A program made the translations under genes and the position numbers. A DNA stretch of 64,000 bases from Parascedosporium putredinis (Eukaryota > Ascomycota > Sordariomycetes > Microascales > Microascaceae): the NCBI GenBank assembly GCA_949357655.1, contig CASHTG010000012.1, positions 1,612,001-1,676,000 of the forward strand. Reading direction: 5' to 3'. The notes beneath the pieces were generated by a model that saw nothing but the letters and a program-made list of their open reading frames with translations, did not search any database and was not told the DNA's origin. Within the stretch, counting starts at the first letter, position 1. The number at the start of each line of letters is the position of its first letter. This document shows positions 23,294 through 35,351 of this stretch, in pieces.

Positions 23294-23852
23294 TTACGCC
23301 TTCTCCGCCGCCCTCTCCTGCTCAAGCTTGGCATAGAAGGCATCTCGCTTGTTGGTCCTGGGCATGTGGTAGCCGTACCTATGTTGCAACAATTAGTTAG
23401 ACAGGGCTCTTCGAAAGTCATGGTCGTTGCGCGGCTGCAGATTCAGACTCGTAGCGGGGACGACATATGGTGAGAGGAACTTTCGTACCAGAAAGCGGTA
23501 CCCATAACGGTTCCAAGACCTAAGAAAGGTATACGTTAGCGATTGAGTCAAAGGACAAAGAGAAAAAGACGAAGAAGAATTCAAGACAATGCAAGGAGTG
23601 CCCCAAGGGATACGAGGACTGAAACAGAGGGTTGCGTACCGAGGGCAATGGAGAGATCCATAATGAGGTTTCGCCTCAGCATCTATGAAGCATTGGGGTT
23701 AGCTTTCGAACCATCTCTTGAAGTCAGGCGCTCGAATCGTCCTCGGCCCAGGGCCGGTGGAAGTAGTTTTCTCTTGCTCCGACACCCGCTGCCGGCCAAT
23801 TGAGCCGCGAGAAAGGCACGATACATACGCCGGTGATGGGCTTGATCGCCAT
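23294..23852 (-). CDS. COX9: Cytochrome c oxidase subunit VIIa (Cox9)
   Basis: Small single-span subunit of mitochondrial complex IV in the inner membrane. Four exons on the minus strand (23852-23829, 23682-23640, 23519-23489, 23378-23294) splice to exactly 60 residues. The N-terminus is MAIKPITGMLRRNLIMDL, matching the yeast MTIAPITGTIKRR pattern. A short membrane segment ending AFWYGYHMPR follows, then TNKRDAFYAKLEQERAAEKA. All splice sites are GT-AG and all phases agree; no frame break is present. It is too fragmented by introns to be found as an open frame. It is divergent with the mitoribosomal uL22m gene 487 bases away. Confidence 0.9.
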
Positions 23853-24339
23853 TGTATTGATTGATTGAGTCGCTTCGACGGGAGGAAAGCTGTTTCGGTG
23901 GGAAAAGGAGCGTCGCTGGCTGTCGAGGTGATCGAGTTTGCGTGATGGAAGAGTTGCCGAGTTATTGTGGTCTGATTTCCCTCCGTTATTTCACGCCAAT
24001 TCCGAGGCTATGATTGGATCGGCCATCACCACGTGATCTGGAGACGAGGACCTCGAGCTTTAATCAAGGTCGTTCTTCTGCGCAAAACCGCGCGACTTTT
24101 TCAATGACTAAGCGGTCCAAGATTTTCCCTTGCTGGCGACTAAAATTGTTGCTCTCAATTTTGCAAAGCTTCCCAAACGGCGACAGTGACGAAAATCAAC
24201 GAAGCGAGCTGGAGGAACGGTCAAGAACCAGCACTCGCTCCAATTGATCAGCAAAAGGCCGGTCCCGCCTCGGACTACCTTTTTCTTTCACCAACGGGCC
24301 CCGCGGTTGTTCAGGGTTTGCCTAGACGAGGTTTTCATA
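23853..24339. promoter_or_regulatory. Divergent promoter of Cox9 and uL22m
   Basis: 487 bases between two divergently transcribed nuclear genes for mitochondrial proteins. An ATTGG (reverse CCAAT) at about 24012-24016 is compatible with Hap-complex control of respiratory genes, a motif match only. Confidence 0.4.
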
Positions 24340-25583
24340 ATGAGCATCCAGCAGCCGACGAGGCGCTTTGCCCTCGCTCTCTCCTGTACGCTACCTCCCC
24401 TGCCCCCAGATAACTTCAACTAGACTTGAGAGCCAAGACGCTTCCTACTCAGAGCCGGCTATACGTATGGGATGTAGGACTCTAATAACGTTTTCTTTTC
24501 GCGTCTTATAGCAGCTTCGCACCTCCCCCATCAGCAATTTCTGACACAAGTCTCCCGCCGAACCTCCCCCTTACCACCACACTCGCCATCCCCGCGACGC
24601 GCCGGTCAAAATGGTCCCTGAGCAACCTCAACCCCTTTCGTACCAAGGCACCCGAGAAGACTCCAGCCTCCGATCTCGATGATCCGATGATTAGGAGACG
24701 GATGATGGAGGACAGTGCGACCCCCAAGCTCTCCGATTCCATCTTCGAAGACGAGGTTTCCGCCGTTGAACAAAAGCGTCGGCAGTCCGGTAGGGCCGAG
24801 CAGCAGGTTCCTATCCGACCGCAGCACCTCGCCCCGACCTCCGACCCCGATCCTCAGAGTAGGCAGCGCTGGGAACGCAAAATGGTGATCCGCATGGTCC
24901 GTCGCAACGGTGCCGAGACGCGCTCCGAAATCATCCGCCGCACCGAGCGAGAGATGAGGTATCGCTCGCCTTACCTAGCCACATCGGTAAAGAAGCTCGT
25001 CCACCTTGCGCGCCAGATTACAGACCGACCCCTCGAGGATGCCTTGATCCAGATGCAGTACTCCAAGAAGAAGATGGCGAGGAGGTCCGCCACCACCTCG
25101 AGCTCGCGCGTGATAGGGCCATTGTCGAGCACGGGATGGGTTTGGCCCGCGCTAATGGCGAGGCGCCGTTGGAGCAGCCCAAGAAGATCAAGTCCAAGGA
25201 CGGAAGCTGGCTCATCATCAGCGACCCTTCCAGGATCTACATCGCCCAGGCCTGGGTTGGCCGTGGTCCCTGGCGTGGATCGCGCCTTGTCCATCTAGGT
25301 CGCGGCCGCAAGGGAACGCACCAGAAGCCCAGCACCAGTACGTTATAAGACACGCCGTCCCCGTGCCTCTATCCCCCATCCTCTGGCGGTCGGAACGCCA
25401 GAGGTTCGCCCACGACGCAGGCTAACCCCGTATTTCTTTTTAGGCATTTCCTTTGTTCTCAAGGAAGAGAATACTCGAATCCGCGAGTATGAAGAGCGCC
25501 TCGCTAAGGAGAAGAAGCAGGGCCCCTGGATCCATCTCCCTAACAGGCCGATCAGCGCCCAGAGGCAGTACTACACCTGGTAA
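24340..25583 (+). CDS. Mitochondrial large ribosomal subunit protein uL22m
   Basis: Nuclear-encoded mitoribosomal protein of the L22 family, which lines the peptide exit tunnel. Exons are 24340-24385, 24512-25337 and 25444-25583. Exon 1 encodes a mitochondrial presequence (MSIQQPTRRFALALS). The L22 core begins at YRSPYLATSVKKLVHLARQI, includes LEDALIQMQYSKKKMAREV and ends HLGRGRKGTHQKPSTSISFVL. The C-terminus is GPWIHLPNRPISAQRQYYTW. Two one-base losses break the frame: near 24565-24570 in a C run (within the presequence) and near 25080 in a G run (ARRSA should read AREVRHH). Repaired length is about 337 residues, usual for the fungal mitochondrial form with its long N-terminal extension. The final intron is phase 1 and needed for the conserved end. 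Confidence 0.88.
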
Positions 25584-26420
25584 ATTCCCGCCTCTCAACC
25601 GTATCAACGAGAGGTAACCTTTGTGCGGTGTTTTGGGCCCTCCAAGGTCCTCTACGTTGACTCCTTTTGACCAAGGAAAAACTTATACCTTTTGGCTGGG
25701 AATGAGCGCTGCGACATGACGAGCGTTGATTGGCCGGCCAAATGTAGGCCGTGTGTTGGATCATCGATTTTTACTCCTACCAAGTGTATGATTCCGGATT
25801 AGTTGATGCCCATTGTAGAGTATACACCTCGCGTCACTTGTACAAGTATTGTTTTATAGACAAAAATCAGACCTCTTTTTTTTTTTGACACCCCATCTTG
25901 ATGCGCGCCGGTTTGACTTTTATATGGTCCTTGTCTCAACAGCGACGCGAAGAAACTCTTGGTCATTTGATAGGTGACTACCGAGATATAAGACAAAATA
26001 ATGAGCGTTCATCTTTATCTTCATATGTAGATAATTATGGATTGAAACAATTCTCTACACTAAGGCGATGATTCAACACGATGCACTAGTGGGCAACAAC
26101 AAGCACGCGTAACAGGAAAGAGTTTGCAATTTCCCAGATATTTCCACCTCGGAAAACCAAGACAGAATATACCTCGCAAGAGGCTAGTAGCAAACATAGA
26201 GACTGAGTGATACTGAATCAATGGAAAATGGAGAACTGCGTTTGATTTGGCAAGGCGAGAAGATGAGCTTCGATCAGCCTGCGTAGGGTATTGATGAGTG
26301 TATACAAGTATATATTTTTGGGCCTTCTAAGGATTACACAGGAATAAAGAATGGTACAAGAAAAGGGATGGGGGATAATGAACTAAAGCCAAGGCAAAGA
26401 AACGGAAACAAAAAAGTGGA
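25584..26420. other. Convergent AT-richer intergenic region
   Basis: About 840 bases between two genes that end facing each other. Sequence is visibly richer in A and T than the flanks. No gene is seen. Confidence 0.5.
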
Positions 26421-27647
26421 CTAAATCATGGAACTTGGCTGGGCCCGGGGTAGCATATCCTCGTATCTCCTCGACGTCATCTCTAGTTCCGAGGTCGTGT
26501 GGTTCTCCTTGCTAAAGTCGGAGCGCGAGTCGGCGTAGTCCCGCCCGGAACCCGGCATAGGGCCGGAAATGTTGTAGGTCCGGCTAGGGGAGGCGCTAGC
26601 CTTCTTCGCGCGGCGGCGGAAGAGGAAGATGACGCCGATGAGGATGATGGAGAGGCCTACGACGCCGATGGAGGCGCCGATACCGGCTCTGGCGGCGACG
26701 GAGAGGCCGCTGGGCCCGCTGTCGGAAGACTTGTCCTCCTCTTGCTTGTCCTGGCCCGCGGCGTCGTCGTCGTCGCTGTCGTCGTCATCCTCGTCCTCGT
26801 CGTCGTCCGACTTGGCAGGGTCAGTGGCGGCCGCGGACGAGGTGCTGCTGGTGGTAGAGCCCGTGGACGTAGTTTCCGTAGGGGATGTCTAGAGACAGAT
26901 GTTAGCAAAAGGGCACGAAGCAAGGGAAGCAAAAGAGTAAGAGCCAAATTTTAGAATTTGGCTACGGGTTCGTGGTTTAAACGCACCGTCTCGGTCGTGG
27001 AGGCCTCGGTGACCGTGGACTGCGGCGCCTGTTCGGGAGTCGGGCGCTCGGTGGGAGCGGGGGCGGGCGTGCTCGCCTCGGCGCTGGGGGCCGGTGGAGG
27101 AAGCTTCAGGTGGCACTGCTAACGCTATAAAGAGGAACGAGGCAAAAGGTTAGCCAACCGCGAGAATAAGAGGGGTCATGGGGCGCGCTTCATGTGCGCG
27201 GCGCAGGGGGAATTTTCTATGTGAACGTACATCCGCAAAGGCTGTCGCAAAGCTGCTGATTTGATCGGCGACGACCTGTCCGCAAGCTTGCAGCGCGCAA
27301 TCCCGGGCACCAAAGGTGAAGTCTTGGTTGGTACAGAAACAGTTGAAGGAACCATTTTCGCACCCAAAAGAGGCGCCGGTGGCCGTTAGACTATTCACGC
27401 ATCCTTGCTATGAAGAGGGGTGGCTCCGGGTTAGTATCGAGATGGAAGAGCAAGGAGCAAAAATAAGATAAAACACGAGGAAATTGGGTGAAAAGAAAAG
27501 GTGATGTTCGCTTGGGGGTTGCGCAAATCGGGGTTCAACGGGACTTACACCACACTGGTCGATGGTCGAGAAATCTGCTTGTCCGGCGGCGACACGGAGG
27601 GTCAATGCCCAGGCTAGAGCCTTTACTAGGGCCTTGCAGTTCGTCAT
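26421..27647 (-). CDS. CFEM-domain single-pass membrane protein
   Basis: Secreted or cell-surface fungal protein. Four minus-strand exons (27647-27549, 27407-27231, 27118-26987, 26888-26421), all in phase, give 291 residues with no frame break. A signal peptide (MTNCKALVKALAWALTLRVAAG) precedes a CFEM domain with all eight cysteines in order: DQCG, QGCV, FGCE, FNCF, FCT, RDCA, QACG and QCHL. An Asp follows DC's upstream FTFGAR segment as in haem-binding members. Next come a Thr/Ser/Pro-rich stalk, an acidic run of mostly Asp and Glu, one membrane span (about GIGASIGVVGLSIILIGVIF) and a basic RRRAKK cytoplasmic anchor with a short tail. CFEM proteins act in haem uptake, adhesion or host interaction; which applies here cannot be told. 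The transmembrane end argues against a GPI anchor. Confidence 0.88.
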
Positions 27648-30600
27648 GGCTACGAGGGTGACGCAAATCAAAATCTCAAGAAATCCGGTGATATTTTTTT
27701 TGCTCAAGGCCTTGGAGCGAGGAATGAAAAAAAAAGTGAAAAAAAGTGGACGTCTAGGAGTGAGGACAGGGAGACTGGTGGTCGTCGAGGGCTTCTCCGA
27801 GAAGACAGGTAGTTGAGTACTGCGCCAACCGCTTATACAGGGCGATATATTGGAAATGGCGGGGACGGGTTGGTTGGCTGGGACTTGAGGGAGGGGCGGA
27901 ACGATTCGCGGAGAATGGGCAGCCGATTCGAGCTTGGCGAGGAGAAGCGACCCGGAGAGCTTTGAGGGTTTTTTTTTTTTGTTCTCTCTTCGAGGAGGGT
28001 GGGCTCGCCGGTCTGAAAATCCCGGGGAAGTTGGGTCGTCAAGCGAGGCGATGGCTGCGAGGAGCACCTGTCGTTAAGGCGGAGGTATGTTTCTCTTAAT
28101 TTTTGGCGGCAGCGCTCGTTCGAGGGGCAGGGCGAATCAGGGAGGCTTCGGTTAAAACAGCCGGGCGGAAGTGCGCTGGGTGCAGAATTTCCACGGCCGA
28201 GGGATCGTGATAATACCGAACGGGAATGGCTGGGGCCAAGACCAGGAGCGGGCGTCGTCGTATGTTCGGTTTGAGGCTTCACGATACGATACTGGAGAAA
28301 TGCCGGATCGGGGTCGGGGGCCGGAGAAGAAGGTCGGAAAGAGGAAAAAAGGAGCGTATCGCGGGGGGAAACGAGTGTGGGTGGAAGACGAGCAAGCAGG
28401 AATATAAAGTGAGTACCTCGGTAGAGGGAAAGAAAAGAAGAGGGTGAAGTAATAGCAGCAAAGGCAAGATTGGTCAAGGAAGGACGAAGAAGGCAAAGCA
28501 AGATACAAGGGAAAGAAAATAAAAAAGTATTATACGAGAGAAGACGAAGCGAATGGAAACGAGGGTTGGGCCAAAATAGAACGCCAGCCTTGAAGGGAGA
28601 GGAGGGGGAGGGAGAGCAGAGGCAGTGTTGCGGGATGCAAGACGCTTATATTCAGGATGCATGTCCAAGATCCATTCACGGGAGCCGGCAATCAATCACC
28701 CACCACATTGACATGGATCTGGCTCCGTGTCTTATGTCTACATCGATGTACGAATGGTGGTCGTGTTACTAGCATGCTAGCCGCAGGCAACAAAAGGAAA
28801 GCGTCCAGGTCCCTCGCCTCTCCCTCCCGCTCTCTATCTGTCTGTTCCGCCATGAACAAAGGACGTGGAGACCTCTGCACATCCACTGACTGGGTTGGGG
28901 AGAGAGACCCAATTCCTTCACATCGCGCAGGGGGCGTGGAATTGATCCATCGGGACAAGTGGTCGAAGCTATGCACACCCCCTTTAGGCTTTCTACTCTT
29001 TTTTTTTTTTTCTTTTTCTTCTTCTTTTTCTCAGACATTCTTCTCATCCCTCCTCTCTCTCCCCAAAACTCCAGAGATGAGAGAAGTGGAAGTGAGACGA
29101 CTGGCCCTTGCACCCGGTCCCAAGTCTCCACCCCAACTTGCTTGGGAGATCCACTCTGGAAAAGCCTGGGCTCTGCTGGCCCGGATTTTGATTCAACAGA
29201 GATGGGTCCCGTATCACCCCTAGAGATGAGCTGGATGACGGATGAAGGGCCAAGAGGGACGTACAACTTGGGTACGTCAACGTGGGTTAGACCACACTCG
29301 AATACTTACTGCATAGAGTGCTGAGTAGACCCCTTAATACCTCCACCCCCCGCCAGGGCCGGAGACGGCTTCACGCCCTCCCCAATCAACCCCGGCACAA
29401 GACACCCTCCATCAGCTATGTTTGGAACAACCCCTTGACAGGTTGGAAGCAACCACGCTCAATCTGCCCTCGCTTCTTCAATCGCTTCATGTCTCCTCGG
29501 GAGATGAATGACGAACCTGCTGAATCTCTTGATCATTTCTCCAAACCACATGTCTAGCATGTAATTATGAACGCGCCAAGGCCTGTGAGTACGTGCAATG
29601 GACTCAAACTCTCCCGAGGACAGTCTCCTCAATTTCTACTATTACGTGGATTGCGTGGATTGCGTGGGCACACCAAGCAAGCTGGATGGATGACATCCGA
29701 ATCCGCCCACGATAGCCCCTCTGGCAGGGATTCCTGGTCCAGACGCCTCAATGCGCGGGAAGGGAAACTCGTGAAGATCGATGCATTATCCACCCACCCA
29801 CACCGACTTGTTCTTGGAAGCGTTTTTCAATCCGGGACAAAGGGGAGGGGGCGCCAATCAGCACAGGCACTCAGCTCACTCAGCCACGGGGCAAGGAGCC
29901 AATGTCCAGACTTCGCTTGTCATCCACCTCGACGAACTGCGAGTCGACCAAACATTGAGCGACCGCTCAGCGGCCGAAGTCTGCATCCCCGGCATGACAT
30001 TCGCGAGAGGGCGGAGACGAGATTTCGGATTCCACTGAAAGTGCAGCGCCTACTCATACAACTAACCGTTTCCCTTGGCCTTTGGGTGAAGTGATCGTCC
30101 CAATTCGTGAGGGCATATCTGCATTTTGGGACACTGATCTCGCCCAACATGTTGAACCCGCCCCTCGCTTCCGCACACAGTCGGATTGGACCACCAACGT
30201 CGTCCAATCATCCCCAATCCCTCTCATCAGTCGAGATCTGCGTGATGCCACTCAAGAAACGCCCGCGAGGGCCAGAAGTCGTATTCTTGTTTCGGCGATA
30301 ACGTACCGAAATCGCCAGGAGTGATGGGATAGGCATTGCCATCGCATTGAAAGCGCGTTCAGTACCGGGAAACCTGCTGTATCTGGTGCGCTGCAACAAG
30401 TAATTTCTTCACGGATGGGAGTTGCTGTCACAGGATAAACTGGAAAAGGAACGATGCATTTTATTGTAGACAGAGCCGAACCAAAGGCGGCCACCCTTTC
30501 TTCCTCTCTCCTTCTTTTTGGTTCCCCTCTCCTTTCTCCGGTTCGGCTGGCCTCGTTCCCTTGCTCTGGTTCACGTCCGATTCGTGGGATCACAGGACAG

Positions 30601-33600
30601 TTCCCAGCTCATGGCATCATGGTATCACGGGAATGGCCCTTCATTCTCGACGACTCCCGGCATGGATTTCCTCTTTGGCCTTGCACCCGGCGGGGTGGAA
30701 GCCCTCGCGGCTCACTATACCCCTCGCAAAATCCGGCGCTCATGGCAAAATGCGGACAACACTAATAGCTGCCGGTACTGAGTAATCCCCCACCCACATG
30801 GCCTGGCAAGCCTGGCTTGCCTGGGCTGGTCCTCCCCACCTTGCGAATCAATCCCACCTCTTTGTACATGTACGCATAAGAAGGGTCCCCCGTGATGACG
30901 ATTTCAGAACGGATGGTAAGGGAACATCGTGCGAAATCACTATTTCTACCTCCAAGTCCGTGACCATGATCAAGGGTTGGGGTGGGGTTGATGCTGCTCC
31001 GTCTCTGTCAGACCCTACCCATCCTGACACATGCCATCCATACATATAGGTCTAGTATCCCTCATCGCATGTTGGGTGGACGCCGCTACGGCAAAGATAT
31101 TGAGATAAATAAAAACAGGTCTGTACAAGCCGACTCAAGCGAAGGGCAAACGACAGTAAAACAGGTACTGAATGTGATAGGGAAAGAGAGTGTGAGAGAG
31201 AATACTAAAGTCGATGTCTCTCTCATGCGCCTCTTCCTAGCCCACGCGGTCCAGCGACCGCACTAATATCATACTACGAAGTGCACTTTGTAGATGGAGC
31301 ACTGGAGTGTAAACTCGTCCCCGTCATTCCCCTTGTACCTCGGGAGACCAGACTTCTGTCACCCTTGTTACCCACATTCCGCACATAGTCTCCGACACCA
31401 AGCGAACTAGCGCCGCCACAATACTCTAACAATACTCTAGCGTTGTCTAGGACTGAAGGAATCCATACTCATAGATCCATGATACATATTGTTCTCAACC
31501 GAGCCATGATCGGAATCCGCCAATGCTGGCCATCATCGTTCGTTCCCCCAAACCCATCAAGCCTTCGTCAGTTCTCCGGGAGGACTACTTGAGAAATCAA
31601 TCACTTTAACAGAAAAGACATGCCCTATAAGCGCCTCCTCTTCCGGCGGTGCAAAAATGGACGAGAGCCAAAAGAAAAAAAAAAAAAAAGAACCCGAAAA
31701 AGGAAAGAAAGAAAACCCTTGTCCTTGGCCAAGACCCAGCAATAAACCCGTAACAACGCCAGGGGTAGGCAGACTAGGCTAGAATCACCCGGACGTTCGG
31801 GAACAGCAATAGCCTTCAACACATTCATCTTCGCTGATCCCAGAGGGCTTGGCTGGCTCGCGAGCCAACAAAGGATGCACAACTTGGACATCGCTTTATT
31901 GGTCGGGCTATGAGGCGCTCCATGTACTGCATACACTACATATGTACCTGGCAGGAGTCCTCCCGAAGCTGTGACACCGATATATGCACGAAGTCGAGCA
32001 CCCCCTCAAGTCTGAAACAGGAGGGAGGAGTTGTAAAAGCGAACAGGACAAGCCCCCACGCCAAAGAAAAGAACATTGAAAATGCTAAAAAAGCAGTGTG
32101 ATTTTTCTTCTCAGAATGGGAGGTGGAAATAATATTGAAAACATGAAGCGACCTTCCAGCGCGGGTACTCTGTTCTCCACTCTAGTTGACCTCGATGCAC
32201 ACGTTGTTGGCCGAGTCCTGGCCTGAACCCGCAATATTCCCCTCCAGCCCATAAACCCGGGTGCCTTTCATTAAACCCAAATCTTGCAATCGCATGATGG
32301 TAATGAGCGAGCAACGTGCCTACTTGTAACCAACACTCGGGAGCTGGAGGGAATTATTATGTCGAGCAATACAATGGATCTATCCATCCATTGGATCAAC
32401 GGAATGGATGAATGGAGCTGCTCGAGTGGGGAAGCTGGCTCTGCACCATTCCTCACCAGTTTCAGCCACCCTTAAAGCTGCTGCTTGTCTCCTCCCACTT
32501 GAGCACCTTTCAACCCGACCTCCAAAGCCATAGGCTTGGCTTGTTAGTCCCTGATTTGGTCTTTTATTCTTCCCTCGCCAGCCCTCTCCTTCCCCTTTCC
32601 CTCTCCCCACGACCAGTCTTTTCACTTCACTCCAGGCTCGGCACCCCACGTATTATAACTTGCACCCCGTCCCGTGCGTCTCGATTTCGAAGGAAGCGGG
32701 TGTCTTTTCTGCTCCTGCAAACCTCAAGTACATGAAGCAAGATCAATATGTAGTGAATAGTGAAGGACGGCTTGGACGGGTGATGAGGAGGCCAACCTCA
32801 TATCTGTTGCCTTCGTAGTGTAAGCCAGTCAGTGTAAAAGACAGGGCAAATCAACAAAAGGGGATGGATGTCAAAGTCGTCGTCACGAGTCGTCGCTGCC
32901 CCTGAGCCTTCGAACCCCTTGGCCTAGCCCGACGTACCGACGTAGAAGTACACTTTCCCCTTTCTCCAGCTCCCTGGTTCATCTCGGGAAAAAGTGGGGC
33001 GGCCATTGATGGGTTGTGGGAGAGCTGAAGTGAAGCCAGTCAAGCCAGTCCATGCAATAATAATGCGACGTTCTTTCTAGAATACTGCTTCCGGCGCCTC
33101 GAAGCCGAATTTAGCTGGCTGATATTAATGCCAATATCAAGCTTCAATACCCAATGGTGAAAACTACACTTCACTTTCCCTCCAATGCCCCCAATGCCCT
33201 CCAAGACTACAGGAATCCACGGAAGGGGGTGGGAAAGGGCATTCGATCTAACACTTTCATCGTGACGATTCTTCAGGTTACGTGTATGCTTCAAACAGAG
33301 TGGAGAAAAGAAAATAGCGAAATGTCATAGCTGATGTCCTTCCTGATCCTCCCTGAAGACAAAAGTATGGGTCAGTCTGATGATGGCAATCGATCCGCTA
33401 TGTGCGCTAGGTTTGATATTCCACTTCGATTTGCCCAATATGCCCTACTGTCTCTGGCTGCAACCGTGGATCATCTTTCATCACGACATTCGCGTCCCCG
33501 CCCTGATGTTTCGCCTTGTCTCGGTAACAATACCGACTCGCCTCAATGTTGAATATTTGTCCATCTCCATGACCAGAGACCCAAACGCGTCTTTTCTCAG

Positions 33601-33722
33601 CATGGCCTCACCAGTCTAACCACGCCGGGGTGTATTCTCAAATCCCCAAATCACTAGTAACGGCACACGCAGTGCACAATGGTAACATTAAACACATTGA
33701 ACGCATTGGAGCAATATGGAGT

Positions 33723-33748
33723 GTAGAATTCTAGTGTAGAATTCTAGC
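33723..33748. repeat. Tandem pair of TGTAGAATTCTAG
   Basis: A 13-base unit occurs twice head to tail; each unit also contains the palindrome TAGAATTCTA. Confidence 0.75.
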
Positions 33749-34923
33749 CGCCACCTCGACCTTCGATCTTCTCCCTTCCTTCTTCCCCGCCTCCGGCTTT
33801 CAAGGGATGATGGTGTGCTTCGCTCACCCGTGGCAACGACTAATAGATCTGAATAGTCGTTAAGAGTGGTTGTGAGACGGGTACCGATGAATCTTTAGAT
33901 TGCTTGCAGCATTTGGTGGGCCATAAAAATCGAATGGGCACCACTATAAAAATCTAGCCTCGTGGCATCTACCTCAAGCTCAGGTCGGCATATGCAAGGA
34001 GGCATTATTGGACCGAAAGCTGAGACAAGCTGATCCAACAACCTGGCCCTTCTGCCCGACTCCCGAAGAGCATCCCTTTTCCTTTTCAACCATTGATGAC
34101 TATGCCGACCGATGATGAGGGCCCTAGAACCATTCGTCGAGATGCACCTGCCCCTCAGCTACCCCGGAGGAGTTGGTGACCGACCGATTTCGATCGGGTA
34201 CATTGGCCTGTCCAAATCAAGATACAGAGGCTCAGGTGCCCTCAATTGAAGGGGACGATTGACATAGATTTGTCTCATCGAGGAGCTCCACCATCAAGAG
34301 GACCAGGTCTGGGGGTCAGGTCAAGCCGTAAAGATGGATGCTTCAATGCTCACCTCTCTCCAGCGCACGCCCCAAGCGAGACTCTCTGCAATACATCGAT
34401 TGGTTAATCAAAATCGTTGGAGCAACCGTGACCGGGAATATGGCTGCCAATGAATATCTTTGATAATGCAAAAGAAAGGGGACGGGGATCTCTCGAGATC
34501 CAGCTCTCATGCTCGCGATGGCTATATTTACATCTCCAAACATACACAGCCGTATCCATTGATGATTCACGGGTTGTTGCATCAATAGACGTCGACTCGT
34601 CACCAACGTGATCCGATTCGATGAGAGCGGGCACCCTGCAGAAATCGGTACCCTGGAATGCTTTATGCCCTCCACGATGAGTACATGGAGGGGGGTTGAT
34701 ACGTAAAGCCCATGCTACATATAGGGCCAGCCAACATCGAGAGAGATGTTTTCCCTGAATCCACAAGGTTGAAGCTGAAAATGTTACGATTCCCCCTCTC
34801 CAGTCGGGATGCAAGCTGAATGAAGCCCCCTTCGATCACCGCCACCACCATCACGGTCCACAATTCGCAGTCACAACTTTGAATGCAAGCAGCAATCCTC
34901 TTTCAGCCCGATGCTTGCCCTCA

Positions 34924-34944
34924 TGAGCACCCGTAACGGGTGCT
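34924..34944. repeat. Perfect 10-base inverted repeat
   Basis: GAGCACCCGT and its exact reverse complement ACGGGTGCTC are separated by a single A. It could be a cruciform or a binding site for a dimeric factor. No T-run follows and no gene is adjacent. Confidence 0.7.
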
Positions 34945-35070
34945 CTACCTTCGTCGTGGTAAAATGAGCGAGAAGGCATGATGTGATGATCACCATGGCA
35001 TTGAGTAAATTGCCGTCGCGCCCTAATTAAACAAACTAATGGATATTGGATGGAGAATCTTGGTGTCTTT

Positions 35071-35086
35071 CACACGCGCGCGCGCG
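35071..35086. repeat. Alternating CA/CG tract (Z-DNA prone)
   Basis: Sixteen strictly alternating pyrimidine-purine bases, mostly CG. A similar tract lies about 250 bases downstream. Confidence 0.8.
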
Positions 35087-35332
35087 ATGGGTTCGGTTCG
35101 CTCGACCCTCCGAAATCTTTACTGGAACTGAGAACCTTGGCCCATCTCAAACCTGTGACTCTCAATCATTTTGGAGGGGCGTGCCCTCACACGTCGATGA
35201 AGATCGGATGACGCGAAGAAAGTAGTCCTCAAGCCCAATATGAGTTGGAGGGTTGAAACTGTGCCTGGTTGATTCAGGATGTGCAATAAAGAATTCGAGA
35301 CGGGCGAACTAGTCGTCCCAAGATGTTTGAAA

Positions 35333-35351
35333 CATACACGCGCGCGCGCGC
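35333..35351. repeat. Second alternating CA/CG tract
   Basis: Nineteen strictly alternating pyrimidine-purine bases ending in a CG run, a near copy of the tract at 35071. Confidence 0.8.
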
